From Verrucomicrobia bacterium LW23 (GTDB lineage: Bacteria; Verrucomicrobiota; Verrucomicrobiia; Methylacidiphilales; UBA1321), in the NCBI GenBank assembly GCA_003054695.1, contig QAZA01000045.1:1-64000 (forward strand): a DNA stretch of 64,000 nt, given 5' to 3'. The notes below the pieces were generated by a model, which worked only from the letters and a program-made list of their open reading frames with translations, did no database searches and was not told the DNA's origin. The translations under genes and the position numbers were made by a program. Positions 56,786 through 64,000 of this stretch are shown piece by piece; the first letter of the stretch is position 1, and every line of letters begins with the position of its first letter.

Positions 56786-58147
56786 CTACGGGGCCGGTGC
56801 CGGCGCGCTTTCGGCTGCAGGGGCGGGACTTGCCGGAGCGGGCGCCGCCTCGGCAGGCGCTGGTGAAGGCGTAGGCGCAGCTGCAGCCGGCGTCTCCTGC
56901 GGTGTCGGCGCTGCGGCGGCCGGCGCGCTTCCGCTTGCGGGAGCGGGTGCGGCGGCGGGCTGTTGGCCGGGCGCGGAGATGTTGTACGCGTTGTAGCGGC
57001 GGGCGCGCCAGCGGCGGTAGGCGGCCTGGCGGGCCTGCTTTTGTTGTTGAAGCTGTTCCTGCGCAAGAGCTTCCGCCTTTGCTTTGGCTTCGGCCGCGGC
57101 CTGCAGGCTGGTGGCGGTTTTGCCCTGGAGACTGCGACCGGTCCCACCGGCGGGGGCCGGCACGCTAAAGGCGATAACGTCGGCCTTGTCGGCGGAGGCA
57201 TCCGCGGCGGCCGAGCGGCCCGGCTTGCGGGCGGGCGGCGTCGCAGTCGTCGGCGCGGCCGGGGCGGTCTCCCGCGCGGTGGTTACCACGGGCGTTACCG
57301 CGGGCCGGGGCGCAGGAGGGGCAGGCTTTTGAGCGGGCGCGGGCGGCGGCGTTTGCGGGGCGGCGGCCGTCTTTGTGGCGGCGGCGTCGTCCTCGCCGGA
57401 GAGCGCGGCGACAAAGCGGCGCTCGTTTTCGCGCTCGGCGGAGCTGGGGGCAAAGCGCGCGTAGCCGTAAATGCGGCCTACGCCCCGGTACCAGGCCAGC
57501 GGTTTGGCGGGGTCGCCCTTGGGATCGTACGCGCCCTGCGGAAAGTAGGCCACGCCGCCGCCGGAGCGGCCGTCCAGCCGCGGGCCGGAGTGCTGCGCGC
57601 CGGCCACCACATCGCCGCCGCACCATATCATCACGTGCGTAACGGGGTGGCTGCGGCCGTTGTCGATGGTGCCGGAGTAAAACACGAGGTCGCCCGGCTG
57701 CAGCATGCCCGGCGTCCAGTTGCTGGTGGCGTCCCACACGCGGCCTCGGGTCTTCATCCACTCCCACTGCTTGTTGGATTCGTCGGGCAGGTCCACGCCA
57801 TACACCTTCTTATAGATGGCCATGACAAAGCCCGAGCAATCCAGCCCGCCGCGCGCCGGGTTGGCGGAGCCCCACTGGTAGCGCAGCCCCATCCGCGCCA
57901 GCCGGTCCGCCTCGTACAGCACCGCATAGTTGTTGGCGCCGCGACCAGGCAGCGACACGCGGTACTTCGAGCCCCCCGGGGACCGCGTGGAGAAGCTGGC
58001 CGGCGACTCCGCGCTCTCACGCCACGCCCCAAACGTCAGCGCCGCCGCGGTCACAAGCACAATCGCCGCGCACGTGGATGCGGCGCGTGTGATGTTGCGA
58101 AGGATCGGGCGGCGGGTACTCGCAGCGGCGGAAGGCAGGGATTTCAC
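56786..58147 (-). CDS. NlpC/P60 family cell-wall hydrolase with long tail
   Basis: 453 residues from the GTG at 58147. A membrane or signal segment (about 22-41) precedes an NlpC/P60 domain with Cys104 (GGLDCSGF) and His171 (HPVTHVMIW), in the standard Cys-then-His order. These enzymes cut stem peptides in murein. Residues about 260-453 are low-complexity Ala/Pro/Gln-rich and may span the periplasm. In-frame ATGs at 58246 and 58309 are alternatives, but they lie before the signal segment. Not the same domain order as the permuted peptidase at 4.1-5.0 kb. Confidence 0.85.
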   Translation of the reverse strand: MKSLPSAAASTRRPILRNITRAASTCAAIVLVTAAALTFGAWRESAESPASFSTRSPGGSKYRVSLPGRGANNYAVLYEADRLARMGLRYQWGSANPARGGLDCSGFVMAIYKKVYGVDLPDESNKQWEWMKTRGRVWDATSNWTPGMLQPGDLVFYSGTIDNGRSHPVTHVMIWCGGDVVAGAQHSGPRLDGRSGGGVAYFPQGAYDPKGDPAKPLAWYRGVGRIYGYARFAPSSAERENERRFVAALSGEDDAAATKTAAAPQTPPPAPAQKPAPPAPRPAVTPVVTTARETAPAAPTTATPPARKPGRSAAADASADKADVIAFSVPAPAGGTGRSLQGKTATSLQAAAEAKAKAEALAQEQLQQQKQARQAAYRRWRARRYNAYNISAPGQQPAAAPAPASGSAPAAAAPTPQETPAAAAPTPSPAPAEAAPAPASPAPAAESAPAPAP

Positions 58148-58344
58148 GGCGATTCTTGGGAAGGAAAGGGAGGGGAAAGAAGAGCGGCACGGGATTGCCG
58201 CAGGGGACGGTGGGCGCAGAATACCAGCGCAAAGGCGGCTTTCCATGCTTTTTTCACCCAAATGAAGCGATTGAGCGCGGGCCCGAAAAATGCTTCTCAA
58301 ACAGCGCACACTTTGCTCTTCTCACCGCATTACCCGAAGCGATT

Positions 58345-58953
58345 ATGCCCACCATCACCATCCCCGCAGGCAAGTACGACGCCTTTCTCTTTGACTGCGA
58401 CGGCACCCTGGCCGACTCCATGCCCGTGCACTTTAAGGCGTGGACCAGCGCGCTGGAGCAACTTTCCGGGGCCCCCAGCAAGTTCGAGGAAAGCTTCTTC
58501 TACACCCTCGGCGGCATCCCCACCCGCAAAATTGTGGAGATCCTGAACGGCAAGTACGGCTACAGCCTGGACCCGGAGGAGACCGCTCACATCAAGGAGC
58601 TGGAGTTTTTGCAGTGGCTGGGGGACATCAAGCCGATTGCCGCCACGGTGGAGCTGGTAAAGAGCATGGGCAAAGACGTGCCGAAGGGCGTTGTCTCCGG
58701 CGGCCTGAGCCACATTGTGGGGCATACACTGGATGTGCTGGGCATCCACGACTACTTTCAGACGGTGGTGACGGCCGATATGGTGGAGCACGGCAAGCCT
58801 TTTCCGGACATGTATCTGCTTGCGGCGGAGCACCTTAAAGCTAAGCCCGAGCGCTGCCTGGTGTTTGAGGACGCGCCCCCCGGGTTTGACGCGGCCAAAG
58901 CGGCGGGCATGGATTTTATTGACGTGATACCGTATTACGAGAAGGCGGCTTGA
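58345..58953 (+). CDS. HAD family phosphatase (phosphoglucomutase-like)
   Basis: 202 residues. HAD motif I FDCDGTLADS with nucleophile and acid Asp, motif II VVSGG, motif III Lys in HGKPFPD and motif IV FEDAPPGFDAAKAAGM. A C1 cap is present. This resembles YqaB/beta-phosphoglucomutase-like phosphatases of small sugar phosphates. Substrate unknown. Confidence 0.9.
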   Translation: MPTITIPAGKYDAFLFDCDGTLADSMPVHFKAWTSALEQLSGAPSKFEESFFYTLGGIPTRKIVEILNGKYGYSLDPEETAHIKELEFLQWLGDIKPIAATVELVKSMGKDVPKGVVSGGLSHIVGHTLDVLGIHDYFQTVVTADMVEHGKPFPDMYLLAAEHLKAKPERCLVFEDAPPGFDAAKAAGMDFIDVIPYYEKAA

Positions 58954-59135
58954 TCGGAGGGCGGACAAATGCTTAATTCACCGGGTGAAATGTCGAAATT
59001 GTATGACAAATCACCCTGGCAATGATGCAAGACGACACGCGTTCGGAGGCGATACGGTCCCAGCGCTCCATTGCCTCTTCCGTGAATTTCACGTAACATG
59101 ATGTCCGCTTACCCCACTCCATTCCGGAGGTTCGC

Positions 59136-60323
59136 ATGAAGCCACCTCGCTTTTCCTCATCATCACCCTCGCCCAACGGTCGGTCCTCGCGCAAAAACGG
59201 CCGCGCCCGCCTGTCCGCCGCCGCACCGCAAAAGGGTGCGCCGGAGGCCAACGGCCAGGCGGAGTCGCCCAACCCGGCGGGGAGCGCGCCGCCGTCCGCG
59301 CCGGTTGCCGCAGCCGCATCCACCTCCGGTGCAGAGACTTCCGCGTACGCCTCCGCCTCCACCTCCGCCAGCGTGCCGATGACCGAGGACGGCATTCCGC
59401 TGCTGCCTCCGCGTCCGCGGCGGGTGGGGCGTATCCGGGCGGAGACCTCGGCGGCGGCGGTACAGGCCATCTCGTCGTTCTCCTCCTTCGCGGCCATCGC
59501 GCCGTTCTTTACGTTTTTGCTGGCGGCCCTGCTGATGCTCTCGCCGACGGACGGGCGCGCGCAGACGAGCTCGGAGTACCCCTTCCGCAGCAAGTACCCG
59601 GACGAAAAGATCTACTGGTCCGAGGACATGCGCAAAAACTGGGACACGATCATCCCCGTGGATGTACGCGGCAAGATGGAGTACGACGTGCTGCACATTG
59701 AGCACGCGCGCCACGTGCCGCTGGCCTCGCTGGATGAGAAGCTGCCAAAGCTGCGCGCCAAGGCCAGCACAAGGCCTCTCGTCTTTTACGGCACCGGCCC
59801 GTACGAGGAGGCCCCGTACATCGCCGCCCAGCGCGCCCGCCTGGCGGGGTACGAGAACGTGTATGTGTACGACAACGGCGTGAACCGCTGGGTGGACAGC
59901 TGGCCGGATCGCACCCGCTTTTTTGGGCAGCTCATCAACGCCAAGGAGGCCAAGGAGAAGCTCATCCCGGCCGGCGAATACCGCCGCATTAACCTGGAGC
60001 CGTCCGTATTTCTCCACGCCAGCAAAACGGGGGAGTACCACATTGTGGATATCCGCACGCTGGAGCAGCGCGAGCAGATCCGCTTCTACTTTACCGGCCA
60101 GCAAACAGCGTCGATCGACCTGTTTTTGCAGATCATGAAGAATCCCGCGATCATGCCGAAGGAAAAAGTGCTGATTTACGACATGGACGGCACCCGCACG
60201 GAGGCACTGCAATACTACCTGCGCAACCAGGGTATCACGTCCTACTACTTCCTCAAAGGCGGCCTCATCGCCCTGGTCAACTCCGGCCTCATCCCCAAGT
60301 CGACGGAGGCGCCGCAGACGTAG
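59136..60323 (+). CDS. Membrane-anchored double rhodanese-like protein lacking catalytic Cys
   Basis: 395 residues. Residues 1-110 are low-complexity, then a membrane segment (about 117-134: FSSFAAIAPFFTFLLAALLM). Two rhodanese-fold repeats follow: DVRGKMEYDVLHIEHARHVP with PLVFYGTGPYEEAPYIAAQR, and HIVDIRTLEQREQIRFYFTG with VLIYDMDGTRTEALQYYLR. Both loops where the catalytic cysteine should lie have Gly or Asp, so sulfurtransferase activity is unlikely. It may be a binding or scaffold protein at the membrane. Confidence 0.7.
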   Translation: MKPPRFSSSSPSPNGRSSRKNGRARLSAAAPQKGAPEANGQAESPNPAGSAPPSAPVAAAASTSGAETSAYASASTSASVPMTEDGIPLLPPRPRRVGRIRAETSAAAVQAISSFSSFAAIAPFFTFLLAALLMLSPTDGRAQTSSEYPFRSKYPDEKIYWSEDMRKNWDTIIPVDVRGKMEYDVLHIEHARHVPLASLDEKLPKLRAKASTRPLVFYGTGPYEEAPYIAAQRARLAGYENVYVYDNGVNRWVDSWPDRTRFFGQLINAKEAKEKLIPAGEYRRINLEPSVFLHASKTGEYHIVDIRTLEQREQIRFYFTGQQTASIDLFLQIMKNPAIMPKEKVLIYDMDGTRTEALQYYLRNQGITSYYFLKGGLIALVNSGLIPKSTEAPQT

Positions 60324-60475
60324 GTTTCCCCAGCCGGCCGGTGGTATCCGGCGTACCTCTGTCCCAACATGGCCAGTGCCATGTTTTTTTTGTGCTCACG
60401 GGCAGTGTCCGTGCGGCAGTGCTGCCGTCCCAAACATGGTGGTCTGCCCCTATTGAAACGGCTATAGCGCTCCCC

Positions 60476-60580
60476 TTCCGACCTTTGTGCCTTCGTGTCT
60501 TTGTGGTTAAACAATCCGCTGTCCCCCTCTCCGCAGATGGGCGGAGGGGAATTTTCACCACAAAGACACAAAGGTCGGAA
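60476..60580. repeat. CTTNGTG/CACNAAG hairpin with unequal arms
   Basis: Left arm 60476-60511 (TTCCGACCTTTGTGCCTTCG then TGTCTTTGTGGTTAAA) and right arm 60552-60580. The left arm has one extra 9-bp unit compared with the right, showing that units can be gained or lost. Part of the 327-bp gap between the rhodanese-like and ClC genes. Confidence 0.8.
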
Positions 60581-60586
60581 GCAGAG

Positions 60587-60629
60587 TGGGAATCAGACCA
60601 ATGAGCGGAGCTATTTGGTCTGATTCCCC
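60587..60629. repeat. Hairpin GGGAATCAGACCA / TGGTCTGATTCCC
   Basis: TGGGAATCAGACCA (60587-60600) pairs with TGGTCTGATTCCCC (60616-60629), 13-bp stem, 15-nt loop. Lies 22 bp from the end of the ClC gene (minus strand) and may act as its terminator, though the T-tract is missing. Confidence 0.55.
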
Positions 60630-60650
60630 GATCGTTGTCTACATCCGCTC

Positions 60651-62513
60651 TTAACTCCCCTCCCGCGCCGGCAGGCCGTCGGCGGCGCGGATTTCGCCGT
60701 GCACCAGGTCGTGCAGGGTGATGACGCCGGCGAAGCGGGTGCTGGTGCCGTAGTCCAGCATCACCAGCATGCCGCTGGGGGATTTGAGCAGGAGGATGCC
60801 GGCCTCGCGGATGGTGGCGTCGGCATGGATGGTGACAGCGGGGAGCAGCGCGGGCTCTGGAGGAGGGCTTGCCGTTTCGCCCAGCGCGGGGGCGGCGTCG
60901 GCCAGGCGCCTTGCCTCGGCGCGGGGCAGGATGCCGATGCATGTGCCCTCGCGCATCAGCGGGTAGTACTGGTGGTGGGAGCGCTCCAGCACGGCGCGCA
61001 GGGCATCCGGCGCCAGGCTGGTGACGAGTTCGGGGCGCAGGTTGGCGACAGTGGCGGCGTGGCGCATGTGCCAGTCCGCCAGCGAGCGCGGCGGGATCAT
61101 CTTGTCGACGTGGATGCCGTCGCGCGCCAGGACGTCGGTGTAAAAGTTCTCCTTGACCAGGCGGCGGGCGACGGCCTGGCTGACCATAGTGCCGAGCATC
61201 AGAACCGGCACAATCGCAAAGTGATGCGTCATCTCAAACACGATTAGCATGCTGGTAATCGGCGCGCGCACCACGGCGCCCAGGCAGGTGCTCATGCCCA
61301 CCACCACCAGCACAATCGTGTCGCTTTTGGAGAGCGGAATCCACATGTCCAGCAGGCCCGCGCAGGTCATCCCCGCGCTGGCTCCCAGAAAAAGCACGGG
61401 CGCAAAGATGCCACCGCATCCCCCCCACGAGTACGCCGCCGCCGTGGCCAGCAGCTTGGCGCCCAGCAACAGCAGGGCGATTTGCCAGGGCATATTGCCG
61501 TGCAGGGTCTCCTCCAGGTCGCCGTAGCCCAGGCTGAAGACGCCCAGGTGGCCTACGCTGAGCAGCACGGAGACGCCCAGCGTCCACGTAAAGAACCCGC
61601 CCACCGCAGGGCGCAGCCACGCGGGCACCTTGGACTTTTTGCGAATCCAGTCGCGCCACTCCAGTGTCAGCACCTGAAACAGCACGCCCACCGCCGCCGC
61701 CACCGCGCCCACCAGCGGCGCAGCCAGGTACACCCGGGGCGAAAAGTCGTCCACCGCCGGGATGATAAAGGCCGGCGCGGCGCCCACCACCATGTGCGTG
61801 ACAAGCGTGGCCACCACCGCCGCCAGCAGCGCCTGGCTGAGGTACGCGGCGTTGTTGAGATCCTCAATCACCTCCTCCAGCACAAACGTAATGGCCGAGA
61901 TAGGCGTGTTGAACGCCGCCGCCAGCCCCGAGGCCGCGCCTGCCGCCAGCGCCGCGCGACGGTCGTCGGGCGCCGCCCCGGCTGCTCCCGCCAGGTTGGT
62001 GGCCGCAGCGCCGGCCAGCTGCACGCTCGGGCCCTCCCGCCCCAGGCTGGCGCCGCCGCCGATGCTGAGCGCGCCGGCGCAAAACTTAACCACAAGCAGC
62101 CGCAGCGGCACAAACCCGCCCTTCTGCCAAAACGCCGCCTTTACCTGCGGAATGCCGCTGCCCGCCGCCTCCGGGCAGTACCGGGTCACGAGAATGCCCG
62201 AGATCAGCGAGGTGGACATCACCACCGCAAAGCTGACCAGCAGCATGTGCAGAGGCTGCATCGCGGCCAGGGGCGCAATGCCGTTATCGTACACGGCGGA
62301 GACCGCAAAGCGAAATCCCAGGGCCGCCGCCGCGCCGGCCAGGCCGTACAGCACGGCCATCACCAGGGGCCGGGCGTGGCCGGAGAAACTGCCGGCAAAC
62401 CTGCCCAGCCAGCCGGCCCCGGCCTCGCCGTTGGCGCTGACCACGTCCTTGCTGTAAGCTGTTGTGGGCGAGGATCTTAAATCGTAACGGCGGTGGGTGG
62501 GATCATCGGACAT
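60651..62513 (-). CDS. ClC family chloride channel/antiporter with CBS domains
   Basis: 620 residues. Conserved selectivity motifs are present: GSGIPQVK, GREGPSVQ (gating Glu) and GGIFAPVLFLGA, over 10-plus membrane segments. A C-terminal CBS pair starts at about residue 470 (VLARDGIHVDK...), with nucleotide-binding potential. The gating Glu is retained, so both channel and H+/Cl- antiport are possible. No fluoride-riboswitch-like sequence was seen upstream. Confidence 0.93.
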   Translation of the reverse strand: MSDDPTHRRYDLRSSPTTAYSKDVVSANGEAGAGWLGRFAGSFSGHARPLVMAVLYGLAGAAAALGFRFAVSAVYDNGIAPLAAMQPLHMLLVSFAVVMSTSLISGILVTRYCPEAAGSGIPQVKAAFWQKGGFVPLRLLVVKFCAGALSIGGGASLGREGPSVQLAGAAATNLAGAAGAAPDDRRAALAAGAASGLAAAFNTPISAITFVLEEVIEDLNNAAYLSQALLAAVVATLVTHMVVGAAPAFIIPAVDDFSPRVYLAAPLVGAVAAAVGVLFQVLTLEWRDWIRKKSKVPAWLRPAVGGFFTWTLGVSVLLSVGHLGVFSLGYGDLEETLHGNMPWQIALLLLGAKLLATAAAYSWGGCGGIFAPVLFLGASAGMTCAGLLDMWIPLSKSDTIVLVVVGMSTCLGAVVRAPITSMLIVFEMTHHFAIVPVLMLGTMVSQAVARRLVKENFYTDVLARDGIHVDKMIPPRSLADWHMRHAATVANLRPELVTSLAPDALRAVLERSHHQYYPLMREGTCIGILPRAEARRLADAAPALGETASPPPEPALLPAVTIHADATIREAGILLLKSPSGMLVMLDYGTSTRFAGVITLHDLVHGEIRAADGLPAREGS

Positions 62514-62729
62514 CGCGCCACACTATACGCCCGGCCTTTACCGCTGGCCAGCGCCGAGACGGCGGCGTCGCCCGTGATGGCCGGCGGCGAAACTGACGGC
62601 GTTGTCGCAATTTTCTGGCTATCGGTCGTAAGATTCACTAATACCGCAGCGATGTGTTGGCGGCTCCGTCGCCTTTTCTCACGGCAGGCGTTTTTTATCG
62701 CATAAACCTTAACTTCACCTGACTAATCC

Positions 62730-63566
62730 ATGCCACCACCCATGAAGAACGTGACCCCCGGCCGCTCCGGTACCGACTGGACACTCACCTATGGCCTTAT
62801 CGCCGTCGTCGTTATCGGCGTTATCGCGCTCTACAGCTCGTCGGCTGTGGTGCCGCCCGGCTATCGCGGCGTCAGCATCACGCTCGGCAGCGTCAGCCCG
62901 GATATGCGGCCGGAGGGCTTTTCACTGAAAAAGCCGTTTATCGAGGACATCCGCTTTATGGAGATCCGCCAGCAGACGCAGTCCGGCAAAGCCACCTGCT
63001 TCTCCTCGGACATGCAGACGGTGGACATCGCCTTCAACATCATGTACCGCGTGCCGGAGAACAAAGTCGTCACGCTCTTTAAGGACTACTCCGGCGACCC
63101 CTACTACTCGCTGATTGAGCCGCGCGTGCAGGAGACCCTGAAGCAGGTGACCGCCGAGCGCCGCGCCGAGGACCTGGTACGTAATCGCGAAGCGGTGAAG
63201 ACCGAAGTGCTGCGCAAACTCAAGATCAACATCGGCGAGCTGTTGTTTGTGGAGGACCTTGTTGTGGCCAACATCGATCTCTCCGACGAACTGGAGAAGG
63301 CGATTGAGATGAAAGTGGTGCGCGAGCAGGAAGCGCTGGCCAAAAAGTTTGAGCTGGAGAAAGCCCAAAAGGAAGGCGAAATCACCCTCGTCACCGCCAA
63401 AGCCGAGTCCGAAGCCATGCAGCTGCGCGGCAACGCCATCAAGGCCTCGCCCGAGGTTGTGCAGCTGGAGATCATCAAGAAGTGGGACGGTCGCAGCCCG
63501 CAGGTCGTCTCCCTCGGCGCCGGCGCGGCACCCGGCGCCACCATCCTGCTGCCAGCCACGAAGTAG
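62730..63566 (+). CDS. Prohibitin-like SPFH/band 7 protein
   Basis: 278 residues. One membrane segment (residues about 19-37), then an SPFH domain with VPPGYRGVSITLGSVSPDMR, EGFSLKKPFIEDIRFMEIR and the helical AERRAEDLVRNREAVKTEVL. A C-terminal coiled region resembles prohibitins/HflK-like proteins. Forms membrane scaffolds that often regulate FtsH-type proteases. Distinct from the longer flotillin at 17.8 kb. Confidence 0.9.
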   Translation: MPPPMKNVTPGRSGTDWTLTYGLIAVVVIGVIALYSSSAVVPPGYRGVSITLGSVSPDMRPEGFSLKKPFIEDIRFMEIRQQTQSGKATCFSSDMQTVDIAFNIMYRVPENKVVTLFKDYSGDPYYSLIEPRVQETLKQVTAERRAEDLVRNREAVKTEVLRKLKINIGELLFVEDLVVANIDLSDELEKAIEMKVVREQEALAKKFELEKAQKEGEITLVTAKAESEAMQLRGNAIKASPEVVQLEIIKKWDGRSPQVVSLGAGAAPGATILLPATK

Positions 63567-63594
63567 GGGGGGCGGTGGGGACACCACCAAAGCG

Positions 63595-63641
63595 AATCGG
63601 CGACGCCTCCGTGAGGGAGGTGTCGCCGATTAGTTTTATCT
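63595..63641 (+). terminator. Rho-independent terminator after the prohibitin-like gene
   Basis: AATCGGCGACGCCTCC (63595-63610) pairs with GGAGGTGTCGCCGATT (63616-63631) and is followed by AGTTTTATCTT. One mismatch in a 16-bp stem. It also lies at the 3' end of the convergent reductase and may serve both. Confidence 0.8.
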
Positions 63642-63674
63642 TAACACTGTCGGCATTGCCGCCTCCCCAAGCCC

Positions 63675-64000
63675 TTACGCCACAGGCGCGGCGGCCGGCT
63701 CTTCGAGCGCGGCTTTCAGCTCGTCCTTGTTGACGCGGCGGGTGAAGTCGGCGAAGGCTTCGTCGGCCAGGCGGTTGTCCTGGTAGTAGTGCAGGAGGCG
63801 GCCGACGGTCTTGTGCACGTCGCGGGCCAGCACTTTGCCTTTGATGAGCTCGTTAAAGCGGGCGTCGTGGCCGAGTTTGCCGCCAATCATCATGTCAAAC
63901 GCTTCGGTCGGCACGCCGTTGACGCGGGTAACCGCGCCGCGGAAGCCGATGTCGGCGACCTGATGCTGGCCGCAGGAGCTGGGGCAGCCACTGAAGTGGA
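63675..64000 (-). CDS. Siroheme-type sulfite/nitrite reductase, C-terminal part
   Basis: The 3' end of a gene truncated by the right edge. The visible C-terminus contains FSGCPSSCGQHQVADIGFRG, whose Cys residues bind the 4Fe-4S/siroheme pair, then MIGGKLGHDARFNELIKGKV. Matches ferredoxin-dependent sulfite or nitrite reductases; which one cannot be told from this part. It reduces sulfite to sulfide or nitrite to ammonia in assimilation. Confidence 0.9.
   Translation of the reverse strand, partial: HFSGCPSSCGQHQVADIGFRGAVTRVNGVPTEAFDMMIGGKLGHDARFNELIKGKVLARDVHKTVGRLLHYYQDNRLADEAFADFTRRVNKDELKAALEEPAAAPVA

Noticed and set aside
62514-62729. Fluoride riboswitch upstream of the ClC gene
   Set aside because: I looked for the conserved fluoride aptamer core on the minus strand and did not find it.

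Overview
The window looks like a GC-rich chromosome segment from a verrucomicrobial bacterium, most plausibly near the Opitutaceae. This is inferred from a large exported protein resembling the Verru_Chthon cassette A family, an OleA/OleB pair, a proteasome-type AAA ATPase in a Gram-negative-style background, and Shine-Dalgarno-poor genes with pyrimidine-rich leaders. No taxonomic search was possible. The 5' end of a 16S rRNA gene lies at the left edge on the minus strand.

Layout. 1-9.2 kb: 16S rRNA start with a long leader and a good promoter, an LrgB-type membrane protein, a glycosyltransferase-like protein, a frameshifted EF-Tu-domain-like gene, two exported enzymes (a permuted papain-fold peptidase and a polysaccharide deacetylase), then dnaA and a probable oriC. 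9.2-27 kb: mostly plus-strand housekeeping genes: a Verru_Chthon-like protein, prfB with its programmed frameshift, a free-standing SRP M-domain protein overlapping ffh, rpsP, a flotillin, a uracil-DNA glycosylase, panD, tatD, iscX-ridA, pyrE, lipoproteins and a MoxR/DUF58 pair. 27-40 kb: ispH, an SbmA-like ABC transporter, argG, a decayed higBA toxin-antitoxin locus, a LacI regulator, a SulP permease, an ARC/Mpa-like ATPase and an Rpn-type nuclease. 40-46.5 kb: gap, pgk, a conserved small protein, tpiA, rpmI, rplT and an IclR regulator. 47-54 kb: an accessory-looking stretch with repeats, a MerR/copper-type P-ATPase unit, a rhodanese and oleAB. 54-64 kb: rpsT beside two long poly-C tracts, a TPR protein, a GH29 fucosidase, an NlpC/P60 hydrolase, a HAD phosphatase, a cysteine-less double rhodanese, a ClC channel, a prohibitin-like SPFH protein and the 3' end of a sulfite/nitrite reductase.

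Genes flanking the putative origin run mainly away from it (dnaA and rRNA leftward; prfB, ffh, rpsP and glycolysis rightward), as expected for co-orientation with replication. Intergenic gaps hold at least two families of dispersed palindromic repeats. One is a MITE-like element with GTCGACATTTCC-type ends and a central TTGGCG hairpin. The other is a set of hairpins built from iterated CTTGGTG/CACCAAG units.

The most unusual items are the separate SRP M-domain protein coupled to ffh, the ARC/Mpa-like ATPase without a visible proteasome partner or C-terminal docking motif, the palindromic repeat families, and the higBA locus with three independent lesions.
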